This document shows, one piece after another, positions 1 through 5,938 of a DNA stretch of 5,938 nucleotides (within the stretch, counting starts at the first letter, position 1; each line of letters opens with the position of its first letter). The stretch comes from Bacteroidia bacterium. Its GTDB lineage: Bacteria > Bacteroidota > Bacteroidia > Cytophagales > Cyclobacteriaceae. The notes below the pieces were generated by a model that did no database searches, was not told the DNA's origin, and was given only the letters and a program-made list of their open reading frames with translations. The stretch is from NCBI GenBank assembly GCA_012031955.1, contig JAAURZ010000171.1, forward strand, positions 1 to 5,938, in the 5' to 3' direction. A program made the translations under genes and the position numbers.

Positions 1-628
1 AAGCCATCCATCATGGCGTGGCGCTCGCCAAGGTAGCCGGTCGTGCCACCATGCGACTGGCCAACGCAGCGGTGTTGCCGTTTCAGTTCAACGACTTTTT
101 CAAAACAGCAAAGGGCTACCTCACGGAAGTGATCGCACTCGCCGACAACATGCGCGAGACGACGGAGGTGGAGAATGACATGGTGGCCGAAAAGCGCTAC
201 ATCTATGCAGCCGACCCTACCGAGAAATACATTCCACCCACCGGCAAAGACCCGGTACCCTACTTCGATTTCTCGTCGCTGCAAAATGCGATGGCCCGCC
301 TCGAGAAAGCATGCGAAACCTTCGGCGAGCTGCAGCAGGCAAATCCGAAACCCAACACGAACATCGACAGGCTTAATGCATTGCTTTTTCAGGCCGAGCA
401 AAAGTTGCTGAACCCCGAGGGGCTGCCACGCGTCCGTGGTACAGGCACACGATCTATGCGCCAGGGTTCTACACTGGCTATGGCGTAAAGACACTGCCAG
501 GCATACGCGAAGCCATTGAGCAGCGCGCGTGGACCGAGGCGCAGGAACAGATCGTGCTTGCAGCGCAAGCAATCGAACGATACAGCGAATCGGTGGAGTC
601 GGCAAGCAAGATTCTGATGATGCGCTAG
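1..628 (+). CDS. M28 family metallopeptidase (glutamate carboxypeptidase II-like), C-terminal part, frameshifted
   Basis: This is the 3' end of a gene whose start lies left of the window; the frame is open from position 3. It gives 208 visible residues once one base is restored. The segment from LNALLFQAEQKLLNPEGLP to RPWYRHTIYAPGFYTGYGVK, then TLPGIREAIEQ, is the transferrin-receptor-like dimerisation domain that closes glutamate carboxypeptidase II/PSMA-type peptidases. These are usually secreted or membrane-anchored zinc exopeptidases; the zinc-binding catalytic domain is outside the window, so catalytic residues cannot be checked. The reading frame breaks at 429-431: codons up to CCA at 426-428 are in one frame, and from CGT at 431 the protein continues in another to TAG at 626-628. 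One base is missing, because family members have one residue between GLP and RP. If the break were real, the protein would end with an unrelated tail at 488. A sequencing error is more likely than a pseudogene. Confidence 0.85.
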
Positions 629-635
629 CGTGCAA

Positions 636-657
636 AATGACCTCCAGCGAGGTCGTT
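636..657 (+). terminator. Hairpin downstream of the peptidase gene, possible terminator
   Basis: A stem of nine pairs (one T-G wobble) with arms 636-644 and 649-657 and the four-base loop CAGC begins eight bases after the peptidase stop. The core arms are GACCTC and GAGGTC. No clear T-tract follows, so it is a weak intrinsic terminator or an mRNA-stabilising 3' hairpin. Its position at the gene end supports a 3' processing or termination role. Confidence 0.45.
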
Positions 658-672
658 CATTCGATTGCTGAC

Positions 673-703
673 TTTGTACTGTGGCGATTTTATGTTATCT
701 TTC
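673..703 (+). promoter_or_regulatory. Bacteroidota-type promoter for the CBS gene
   Basis: TTTG at 673-676 is followed after 19 bases by TATCTTTC at 696-703. This matches the Bacteroidota primary sigma consensus TTTG-N19-21-TAnnTTTG except for the last base. The -7 element ends 29 bases before the ATG at 733, leaving a short leader. The stretch sits between the peptidase hairpin and the CBS gene, as expected for an independent transcript. Confidence 0.55.
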
Positions 704-732
704 TGATAACCCTAAACCACCTTGCTATTGCC

Positions 733-1189
733 ATGAACTTCAAACCCAACTTCGCGACCAATACCCAGAAGCCGGGCTACGAACCGGTGACCAACTACAT
801 GGTGCAACTCAAGAATCTGATCACCTTCAGGCCCGAGCAAAGCATTGAGGAAGTCATCGACATCATTATCGAAAAAAGAATATCCGGAGGCGCCTGTACT
901 CAATGAAAACCGCAAACTTGTCGGGATCATTTCCGAAAAAGACTGTCTTCGTATAATTGTCGAGCAAGCATACCACAACCTGCCGTCGGGTGCTCGCAAG
1001 GTTGAAGACTACATGACGCGCGATGTGAAAACGCTCTCGCCCGACAGCGATGTGGTGGCGGCGGCGAACGAGTTCCTCAACACACCGGTGCGCCGGTTGC
1101 CCGTTGTGGAGAATGGTACATTGATCGGGCAAATAAGCCGGCGCGACATCTTGCGTGCGGCCAAAAATATCCGCCCTACCACCTGGTAG
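733..1189 (+). CDS. Tandem CBS-domain protein (frameshifted)
   Basis: The reconstructed product is a 151-residue soluble protein made of two CBS domains (about residues 20-80 and 90-147), a Bateman module of the kind that usually binds adenine nucleotides. The first domain shows EKRISGAPVLNENRKLVGII and then SEKDCL; the second shows YMTRDVKTLSP, RRLPVVENGTLIGQ and ISRRDILRAA. The end IRPTTW resembles stand-alone CBS proteins I associate with Bacteroidota. No effector domain is fused, so the target is unknown. The frame breaks after Gly52: position 889 is an extra G, and the frame starting GCG at 890 carries on with APVLNEN. Read literally, the first frame ends at TGA 904-906. The ATG at 733 was chosen because family similarity begins there and a promoter lies just upstream; the ribosome binding site is weak, as is common in this phylum. 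It converges on the peroxiredoxin-like gene with 11 bases between stop codons. Confidence 0.85.
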
Positions 1190-1200
1190 ATTCAATCGGT

Positions 1201-1763
1201 TTATTCTACTACCTTTCCCGTGCGCGCGAAGGCGAGTATCTCCTCGATATCAATGCGGTCGTTCAGGTGCTGGGAGTAGTGTACTTTTTGATAACAAGCC
1301 CGCGGTCGACAAGAAATTCGGCGGGCATGGTGCTTATCGACTCGCCGTCCTTCATCATGTGTACAGGCAGGCCCCGGGCCTTCGCCTTTATCACCGTGGG
1401 AACAAAGGATGTAAGGTGGCTGATCGCTGACTTATATCCCGACTCCTCCAGGCCGTAAGCGTCGTACCACTGCTTTTCCGGGTCGGAAATGATCGGGATG
1501 GGCGATACACCCTCATGAAAGGTGGACCTGAGAATGACCTGCTTTTTTGATTCGAAGAAAAAGATCATGTCGAGTCCGGCGCCTTGCAGTTCGAGGTGTG
1601 CCTTTTGCAAATTATGCACCCGCAAGTTGCAAAACGGGCAGCCTGCATGGCGGAAGAAGGCAATCAGCACACGGCGGTCTCTATGGGATTCAAGGTTCAC
1701 CGGCCGGTCGTTCACGTCGAACAGGTTGAAGAGCGGCGCGGGTTCATTGGTGGTTAATGTCAT
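1201..1763 (-). CDS. Peroxiredoxin-like (AhpC/TSA, thioredoxin fold) protein, frameshifted near the C-terminus
   Basis: This is a cytoplasmic thioredoxin-fold protein of 187 residues after correction. The N-terminal NEPAPLFNLFDVNDRPVNL is the usual opening of AhpC/TSA proteins, and the core FFRHAGCPFCNLRVHNL carries a CxxC pair (Cys42, Cys45). This fits the peroxiredoxin-like group with a CXXC motif rather than a classical TxxC peroxiredoxin; a thiol-disulfide or peroxide-related role is inferred, not proven. The frame breaks at the T5 run 1285-1289 (A5 on the coding strand). Adding one A continues the protein as VHYSQHLNDRIDIEEI and LAFARTGKVVE to TAA at 1201-1203; without it translation ends at 1263 with YTTPST. 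I chose the ATG at 1763, which has AAGGA about eight bases upstream; an in-frame ATG at 1787 is an alternative. It lies 40 nt after the glycosyltransferase gene on the same strand, so co-transcription is likely. Confidence 0.85.
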
Positions 1764-1803
1764 TCTGGTTTTCCTTTCAGCGTGCATTTACGAAATGTAG
1801 TGA

Positions 1804-3475
1804 TCAATGGATTTCCAGCAAATAGATTTTTTCGAGCATGCTATCGCGAGTCGCCGGGTTGAAGAAGGAATACCGGAATTTTGAAACTTTAAAATCGGCT
1901 GCCTCGGCCAGCTTCGTATAGTGCAGTCCGTTTTGCGTTAGCATGTGCAATCCTTTGTTGCCGGTCACGACAAAGAAGGGCCTGGCAGCCTGTTCAATTT
2001 CAGTAGGCGTAAATGCCGGCACGTTGACGCCCAGCGCAAAGTCAAGGTCGTTGCATCTTTCGCCACCCACCACATAGGCAACCGGGGCCTCCTTTTCATG
2101 GTTAATCGCAGCAGCCAGCGGCAACCCGGCCTGGTAGCCGAGCAACTGCGGGTAGTAGCTGAAGTTGAGGCTGAAGATAATCCAAACACCCAATGCGGCG
2201 GATAAGCAGACAACCTGTCGCATGCGCGCGCCCGGTGCGGCCATCATCAACACGATGAGCAGGAACAACAGTACCGATACGGCAATTACCCACGGATTGA
2301 CGATAGGAAATGCCCAGATGTGAATAACCCCGAACAAGACCACGACCAGTGCGCCAAGTATCTTTTGCGTAAGCATGTATTCCCGCAGCGTACGCAACTT
2401 GGCCGAAGTAATGGCGCCGGCAGTCATGATGGCAAAGAACGGCAGCAACACATTAATATAGTGCGGCAACTTGAACGCCGAGAACGAAAACAGCACGAAG
2501 AACGGCCGTAGTGGTGCAAAAGGTGACAGCCTCCAGCGACCGGTCCTTGAAGTCGTACTTGAGCATGTGCTTGAGACGCCGCCACCAGGCCGAAAAAGCC
2601 AACAGGCTCCATGGCAGAAAAGCCCAGGCAAATGTGCCGATAAAAAAGAAGTAGTTGTTCTTCGCCGTATCGCCCCAGCGCTCACCCTGAAAGCGCTCGA
2701 CGCTTTGACCGAGCAGAATGAATTTTACACCCGAGTGTCCGCTGGATCCGCGTATGATCTTTTCCGGGTGCAGGTCGAATTGCAAGTGGTAACAATATAA
2801 AACCGGGATGATAAATAGCAGGGTCAGGGCCGCCACCACAGGCCACTGCCAGGCGAGCAAGCCACGCCACCCGCGGTGTTGAAGCACGTGAAAGAACAAT
2901 GCCGTGCAAGGAATGACTACGCCAATCATGCCCTTGGTTGAAAAGCCCGTGGCTAGCGCCGCCGCCGAGATCAGAAGCGACGTCCAGTGAAAGCGTTCAA
3001 AAAGCAGAATCAACTGCCACGACGCCACGATGATGCAGGCTGTAAGAATCGCATCCATGCGCACATCGTTGTTGCCGAGCGCGAAGGCAAATGATGTGGC
3101 CAGCACAACTACCGATGCCACCGCGGTGCGGCGATTATATAATAGCCGCGCAAGCTTGTAAGTAGCAACGAGCGCCAGCAATGAAAAAAGAAACGACGTG
3201 AGTTTGTAAGACAGTGGCGTGACACCCAGCAAATTAAACCAGAATGCCGCCGACCAGAACAGGAAGTGTGGCTTGTCGAGGTAGTCGGTGCCACGGTCGA
3301 CGAGTGAACAGTAGTCGCCGGTGTTAACCATGTGTACCGCGATGTTAGCATGGTGAGCGCTGTCGTTGTGCATGAGTGGAACAAATAGTCCACGCACATA
3401 AGCAAGAGCAAGCACTGCAATCAGTAAAGGAGTCACCCACGCATACGCCTTGCGGGTGGAAAGTTTGCGCAACAT
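1804..3475 (-). CDS. GT-C family membrane glycosyltransferase (ArnT/PMT_2-like, family 39), frameshifted
   Basis: The reconstructed product has 556 residues with about twelve hydrophobic helices: one at 14-33, several between 71 and 226, one near 275-295 and more after the break. A roughly 115-residue soluble tail follows. This is the GT-C layout of polyprenyl-phosphate-sugar-dependent transferases such as ArnT and protein O-mannosyltransferases. Motifs include MHNDSAHHANIAVHMV after the first helix (Asp38, where the catalytic acid sits in this family), YLDKPHFLFW (like the EKPPLLYW motif of ArnT), NNDVRMDAIL and GFSTKGMIGV. Activity would be at the inner membrane, facing the periplasm, on a lipid or protein acceptor; donor and acceptor cannot be told. 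The frame changes after Ala324: position 2503 is one extra base, and FFVLFSFSAFKLPHYINVLL follows in the next frame. Read literally, the N-terminal part stops at 2453. The ATG at 3473-3475 starts just before helix 1 and lacks a clear Shine-Dalgarno sequence. The phosphatase gene is 111 bases upstream. Confidence 0.87.
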
Positions 3476-3586
3476 AATTTCCCAAAAGCAAATCGCAAAC
3501 CAAGCAATTAAGGCGCGTCGCGTACCAAGAGTCTGGTTAATGTTTTATGAATAATATAACGGCAGGGGTAATACAAGATTAATGTG
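3476..3586. other. 111-bp intergenic gap between the phosphatase and glycosyltransferase genes
   Basis: No gene is visible here. The gap is AT-rich near the phosphatase stop. I found no convincing TTTG/TAnnTTTG pair for the glycosyltransferase on the minus strand and no strong hairpin, so it is undecided whether the two genes share a transcript. Confidence 0.4.
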
Positions 3587-4699
3587 TCACTCTGATAATG
3601 TGCGTGCCGACTCGGGTGGGTACAACATTGTTTGAATCACATCGCCGACGGGCCGGGTATTGAAGTAAGTGACACCCAGGAATGCCGCGATCGTTTGCGC
3701 GAGCTGGCACTGATAGAGGCGGGCTCTGGTTTTAACTTCGCCGGATGGTGGCGTGTCGGGCCCCAGCACTGCCATCCACGTTTGACCTGAGCCGAAGAAA
3801 AGGCGCCCGTGTTTCTTAAACGACCTCACACCACCCTTGCCTCGACCGTGATCGGTAGTGATGATAAGGGTCGTGTTGTCTTTGTAAAAATCCATCGTCG
3901 CCAATTCCTGCCAAAGCAGCGCGATCATTTGGTCTGTGCGATGGGCCGACAGAAGATACTGGTCGTATCGGGCGCCGTGTCCGTGCTGGTCCGTTTCATC
4001 GAAGCTGATGTAAACCACCCGCGGACGTTCTCTCTTCATGTATTCCAGCGCGTAGAAGAAGGTGAAGGCGTCATATCGCTCGCCGTTCGGGTTGGGCATG
4101 AACGTTTGCAGCGTGTTGAGGAATCGTTCTTCCGCCGTAAGCGAATCGCCCGCTGCAAGGTCGTGGCCGGCATTGGCATGCATGCCCGAAGTGAAACTTT
4201 GTGCGATGTAGGGAATAGTGCCCCACGTGGAGAACACAGCAACCTTATTTCTGAACTCCGGCTTTTGATGAATAAAGCTGAGTATCGTTTGGTGTGGATT
4301 TTCCTCACGTCGGTTCGAATTGATCTTGCGGTCAGCAAAGCCAACCAACATCTCACTATAGCCGGGGTAAGAGAACCAGTGCGGATTGTCGCAATCCACT
4401 TTGTTGCCGTAAGCGCGGTTGCCATACAACTGGCCTTGCCTGCCGATGGTCTGCCAGAAGAACGGCAGTAGTTTTCCCGTCGACAACCGGGTCTGTGTCC
4501 CAAAATTGTTTAGCTACACGGTTGTCGTGAACAAGGTCCTTGTGGAACAGGAAAGCCGAATCGGCCCCATTGAACAACTCCTGCCACCGGAATCCGTCGA
4601 GCGTAATCACAATAACGTTTTCCGTTTTGCCGCCGGGTTGTGAAAAGGCGACGGACGACAGGAAATAAAAAATACGAGATAAAAAAAGGTCCTGTTCAC
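3587..4699 (-). CDS. Secreted alkaline-phosphatase-superfamily (phosphodiesterase/sulfatase fold) protein, frameshifted
   Basis: The reconstructed product is a 370-residue metal-dependent hydrolase with a likely Sec signal peptide. Seen motifs are VITLDGFRWQELFNG (Asp35, metal ligand), NPHWFSYPGYSEMLVGF (Ser110 at the place of the nucleophile in nucleotide pyrophosphatase-type enzymes), FDETDQHGHG (Asp237, His241) and LIITTDHGRG (Asp283, His284). This is the metal-site set of the type I phosphodiesterase/alkaline phosphatase superfamily; substrate is unknown. The frame changes at the T4 run 4472-4475 (one extra A on the coding strand), joining DTDPVVDGK to LLPFFWQTIGRQGQLYGN. The start is uncertain. 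The conserved part is open upstream through YFLSSVAFSQPGGKTENVIV, but no ATG occurs in that frame. A GTG at 4699 would give MNRTFFYLVFF, completing a signal peptide, if one A is missing from the A6 run at 4667-4672; otherwise the first usable start is GTG at 4610, which cuts into the fold. A glycosyltransferase follows on the same strand, suggesting envelope-related work. Confidence 0.83.
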
Positions 4700-4725
4700 A
4701 ACGAAATGGTTTTACAAATTGTCAC

Positions 4726-4842
4726 TAACACTTGCGAAGTGTTTTTTAACTGGCCATTATCTACGACGTGATGTTTACGTCGCAGCATTACACCATGGTT
4801 ATGCGAGCATGCGGCAGGAGATAGCAATGACCGCAAGTGTTA
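4726..4842. repeat. 117-bp region bounded by an 11-bp inverted repeat
   Basis: TAACACTTGCG at 4726-4736 and its exact reverse complement CGCAAGTGTTA at 4832-4842 enclose 95 bases. Inside are a hairpin with arms CGACGT (4764-4769) and ACGTCG (4777-4782) and an 8-bp palindrome ACCATGGT (4792-4799). The left arm is also part of the T-tailed hairpin at 4727-4747, so two pairings of that arm exclude each other. It could be a structured leader RNA, a small MITE- or REP-like element, or chance; no target-site duplication was seen. Confidence 0.4.
4727..4747 (+). terminator. Hairpin with T-tract (terminator-like)
   Basis: The seven-pair stem AACACTT/AAGTGTT (4727-4733 and 4737-4743) has a three-base GCG loop and runs into six T residues at 4742-4747, the last four unpaired. 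On the plus strand this has intrinsic-terminator form, but no plus-strand gene lies upstream in the window. It sits 28 bases upstream of the proposed start of the minus-strand phosphatase. It may block leftover plus-strand or antisense transcription, or belong to the structured element described separately. Confidence 0.45.
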
Positions 4843-4999
4843 AAAAAATATCGATCGAAGCAGTAGATGTTGACTAATGGTAAACAAGCCAGGTTTTGGA
4901 TCCCGGTCGATCAGATGAGCGCGGGCTTGGATGGCAAGAAGGTGTGACGACTATATTTGGCCCGAAATAGAGGATTTGGGTGCTCCTATGCGGGTTTAG
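4827..4999 (+). CDS. Candidate small protein of 56 residues, unrecognised, apparently with two frameshifts
   Basis: I do not recognise this gene. An ATG at 4827 follows AGGAG (4816-4820) with a six-base gap and opens MTASVKKISIEAVD. The frame then stops at TAA 4875-4877. The next frame carries LTNGKQARFWIPVDQMSAGL and DGKKV up to TGA 4945-4947, and the third carries DDYIWPEIEDLGAPMRV to TAG 4997-4999. Two single-base insertions, near 4869-4870 and 4943-4945, join these into one 56-residue, soluble, mixed-charge protein. Support is the strong ribosome binding site, protein-like composition through all three pieces, and the same kind of indel in neighbouring genes. Against it, two errors in 173 bases are needed and no family is known to me. 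Taken literally only a 16-residue peptide and a 26-residue ORF (ATG 4867) exist. It stands in the same orientation as the lysine-rich gene, 84 bases upstream of it, but that gene has its own promoter. Confidence 0.4.
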
Positions 5000-5008
5000 T
5001 GTTTCTAA

Positions 5009-5048
5009 TGTTAAGTTTTTGTAAAGGTGTTTAACATTTGAATAACAT
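5009..5048 (+). promoter_or_regulatory. Possible operator overlapping the lysine-rich gene promoter
   Basis: TGTTAA at 5009-5014 and TTAACA at 5031-5036 form a perfect six-base inverted repeat with a 16-base spacer. TAACAT occurs twice (5032-5037 and 5043-5048), one helical turn apart. These lie on and just before the -33 region, where a repressor or activator could bind. The region is AT-rich, so chance matches are possible. Confidence 0.25.
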
Positions 5049-5060
5049 CACTTAGATTTG
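5030..5060 (+). promoter_or_regulatory. Bacteroidota-type promoter for the lysine-rich gene
   Basis: TAGATTTG at 5053-5060 matches the -7 consensus TAnnTTTG exactly. A near -33 element TTTA (consensus TTTG) stands at 5030-5033 with a 19-base spacer. Transcription would begin about seven bases past the -7 box, leaving a leader under 20 bases before the ATG at 5084. Confidence 0.6.
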
Positions 5061-5083
5061 ACTCTCGCTTAAACAACCACTGC

Positions 5084-5344
5084 ATGAAAAAGTTGACAAA
5101 GAAGGAGATTCGCTCTACAGTCGATGGCGCCGTAAATGACGCATTGACCAAACTGGAAATAAAAGAGCCCTCCAAGAAAACCAAAAAGGCATTAAAGAAA
5201 GCCACGAAAAAAATATCCGCCAATGTGAAGAAAGAGGCGAAGCGTCAGGATAAGCAGGCTGCCAGGTTGGAGAAGAAATTGAAAAAGAAAGTGGAGAAGA
5301 AGCCTAAGTCGGAGCTCAAAGCGCACAAGCAGGTTGCCGCTTAG
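5084..5344 (+). CDS. Small lysine-rich basic protein, function unknown
   Basis: This intact gene encodes 86 residues, of which 28 are lysine and three arginine, against about ten acidic residues, for a net charge near +21. Residues 1-30 (TVDGAVNDALTKLEIKEP in the middle) look like a short, mildly amphipathic head. Residues 31-80 are an alanine/lysine-rich, helix-forming tail with pairs and triplets of lysine such as KKTKKALKKATKK and RLEKKLKKKVEKK. There is no signal peptide or membrane segment. The composition resembles histone H1-like or other nucleoid-associated tails, so DNA or RNA binding is a reasonable inference, but there is no specific motif to prove it. The ATG at 5084 has a good upstream promoter and no strong Shine-Dalgarno sequence. 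Its TAG overlaps the TAA of the convergent kinase gene by sharing bases 5341-5344. Unlike most neighbours it has no frameshift despite many A runs. Confidence 0.75.
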   Translation: MKKLTKKEIRSTVDGAVNDALTKLEIKEPSKKTKKALKKATKKISANVKKEAKRQDKQAARLEKKLKKKVEKKPKSELKAHKQVAA

Positions 5345-5938
5345 TGCAATTCAGCGTCGACTATAACCGCCTCGCTTTCGGGTATATTTTCGAGACCCTT
5401 CCTTAAATTAGGAACGGTAAAGTAGAACACTGTCCATTCGCCAAGCGACGACTTTACCGAAATTTTACCACGCAACATCTTCACAGATTCCTTCACGAGG
5501 AACAAGCCGATGCCTGTTCCTTGTGAATGCTCCACGGCGCGATAAAACATGTTGAATATCTTGGGTACATGGCGCGAGTCTATACCTATCCCGTTATCCG
5601 TGATTTTGATCCGGCCATAATCGTCATTCACCTTTGCTTCAATTTTAATCGTCGACTGCGTCTTGCTGTAGTCCATGTAGCGGTAGGCGTTCGATAGCAG
5701 ATTTTTCAAAATGATTTCGAGTCGCGTCCGGTCTGTGTACAGCGACGTTCCGCTTACCTCCAGTTGCACTGTCACCCTGTCGAAATGGGGGAGAAAGCGA
5801 AGACCGTCGAGCGTCTCTACAAACATCTGCTCCACGCCGATCTTCTCTATCTTGAGCTGCTGACGCTTATTTTTCGCGTAGTCGGTGATGTCTTTTATGA
5901 AGCTCTCCAGCTTGCGCAACGAGTGGGTCATCTTGGCA
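5341..5938 (-). CDS. Sensor histidine kinase, C-terminal part (HATPase domain)
   Basis: The gene enters from the right edge, so its 5' part, including the phospho-accepting His box and any sensor domain, is outside. About 198 residues are visible (numbering here from the Met codon at 5931). Residues 1-30 look like the second helix of the dimerisation domain (LRKLESFIKDITDYAKNKR). The ATP-binding GHKL domain follows: the N box LEIILKNLLSNAYRYM (Asn77, Asn81), the G1 box ITDNGIGI (Asp112), the F box KIFNMFYRA, and the G2 box SQGTGIGLFLVKE, then the closing strands GKISVKSSLG and WTVFYFTVP. All ATP-site residues that I can check are present, so the kinase core looks functional. It would phosphorylate a response regulator that is not in this window. 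A short tail of about 20 residues after the domain holds no recognised motif. No frameshift is seen. It ends tail to tail with the lysine-rich gene, overlapping by four bases. Confidence 0.9.
   Translation of the reverse strand, partial: AKMTHSLRKLESFIKDITDYAKNKRQQLKIEKIGVEQMFVETLDGLRFLPHFDRVTVQLEVSGTSLYTDRTRLEIILKNLLSNAYRYMDYSKTQSTIKIEAKVNDDYGRIKITDNGIGIDSRHVPKIFNMFYRAVEHSQGTGIGLFLVKESVKMLRGKISVKSSLGEWTVFYFTVPNLRKGLENIPESEAVIVDAELH

Noticed and set aside
712..1195. Minus-strand open frames opposite the CBS gene
   Set aside because: The plus strand encodes recognisable CBS motifs across the same stretch; the reverse translations are low-quality and lack any family features.
1186..1209. Terminator between the convergent CBS and peroxiredoxin-like genes
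   Set aside because: Only a five-base stem (GTAGA/TCTAC) with a 14-base loop and no T-tract was found, and it includes both stop codons; this is too weak to call.
1804..2685. A separate 293-residue gene starting at 2685
   Set aside because: Its first 60 residues overlap the glycosyltransferase N-terminal frame and are not protein-like; similarity begins only after the frameshift at 2503, so it is the C-terminal half of the same gene.
3809..4471. A 220-codon open frame on the plus strand
   Set aside because: It lies wholly antisense to the phosphatase gene, whose metal-site motifs are clear; the plus-strand translation resembles no protein family and is a shadow of codon bias.
429..4475. Programmed ribosomal frameshifting as the cause of the breaks
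   Set aside because: No shared slippery heptamer with a downstream structure was seen, the breaks fall at unrelated sequences, both +1 and -1 directions occur, and the families do not use recoding.
4700..5083. tRNA or known riboswitch in the long gap
   Set aside because: No cloverleaf arms, T-loop consensus or known aptamer core could be recognised on either strand.
1..5938. Insertion sequence, prophage, CRISPR or defence system
   Set aside because: No transposase, integrase, phage structural gene, regularly spaced repeats or Cas/restriction motifs are present in any frame read.

Overview
The window looks like ordinary chromosomal DNA from a free-living member of the Bacteroidota, probably a Cytophagales-type bacterium. 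Three things point there: the protein families (a glutamate carboxypeptidase II-like M28 peptidase, a 151-residue tandem CBS protein ending in SRRDILRAA...TTW, an ArnT/PMT-like GT-C glycosyltransferase, an alkaline-phosphatase-superfamily protein), two promoters resembling the Bacteroidota consensus TTTG/TAnnTTTG, and mostly weak Shine-Dalgarno sequences. This is recognition from memory of families; no search was run.

Layout. Positions 1-628 (+) hold the 3' end of an M28 metallopeptidase with a transferrin-receptor-like dimerisation domain, followed by a hairpin at 636-657. A promoter at 673-703 precedes a two-CBS-domain protein (733-1189, +). Facing it is a minus-strand group read from right to left: a secreted phosphatase-like protein (4699-3587), a membrane glycosyltransferase (3475-1804) and a peroxiredoxin-like protein (1763-1201). 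The last two are 40 nt apart and probably co-transcribed. Between the phosphatase and the next plus-strand gene lies a structured stretch of about 380 bp. It holds a hairpin with a T-tract, an 11-bp inverted repeat and a candidate 56-residue small gene (4827-4999) that is readable only if two single-base insertions are assumed. A promoter at 5030-5060 then drives an 86-residue, one-third-lysine protein (5084-5344, +). Its stop codon overlaps tail to tail with that of a sensor histidine kinase whose 5' part lies beyond the right edge (5938-5341, -).

The dominant oddity is that five of the seven recognisable genes are broken by single-base indels, at about 429-431, 889, 1285-1289, 2503 and 4472-4475, and a sixth may sit at 4667-4672. 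In every case the protein resumes in the neighbouring frame with family-typical sequence, and some breaks are in A/T homopolymers. Uncorrected sequencing error explains this better than simultaneous decay of unrelated genes. Coordinates below therefore span the reconstructed genes. No mobile element, CRISPR array, tRNA or rRNA was seen. The least understood part is the 4720-5060 region.
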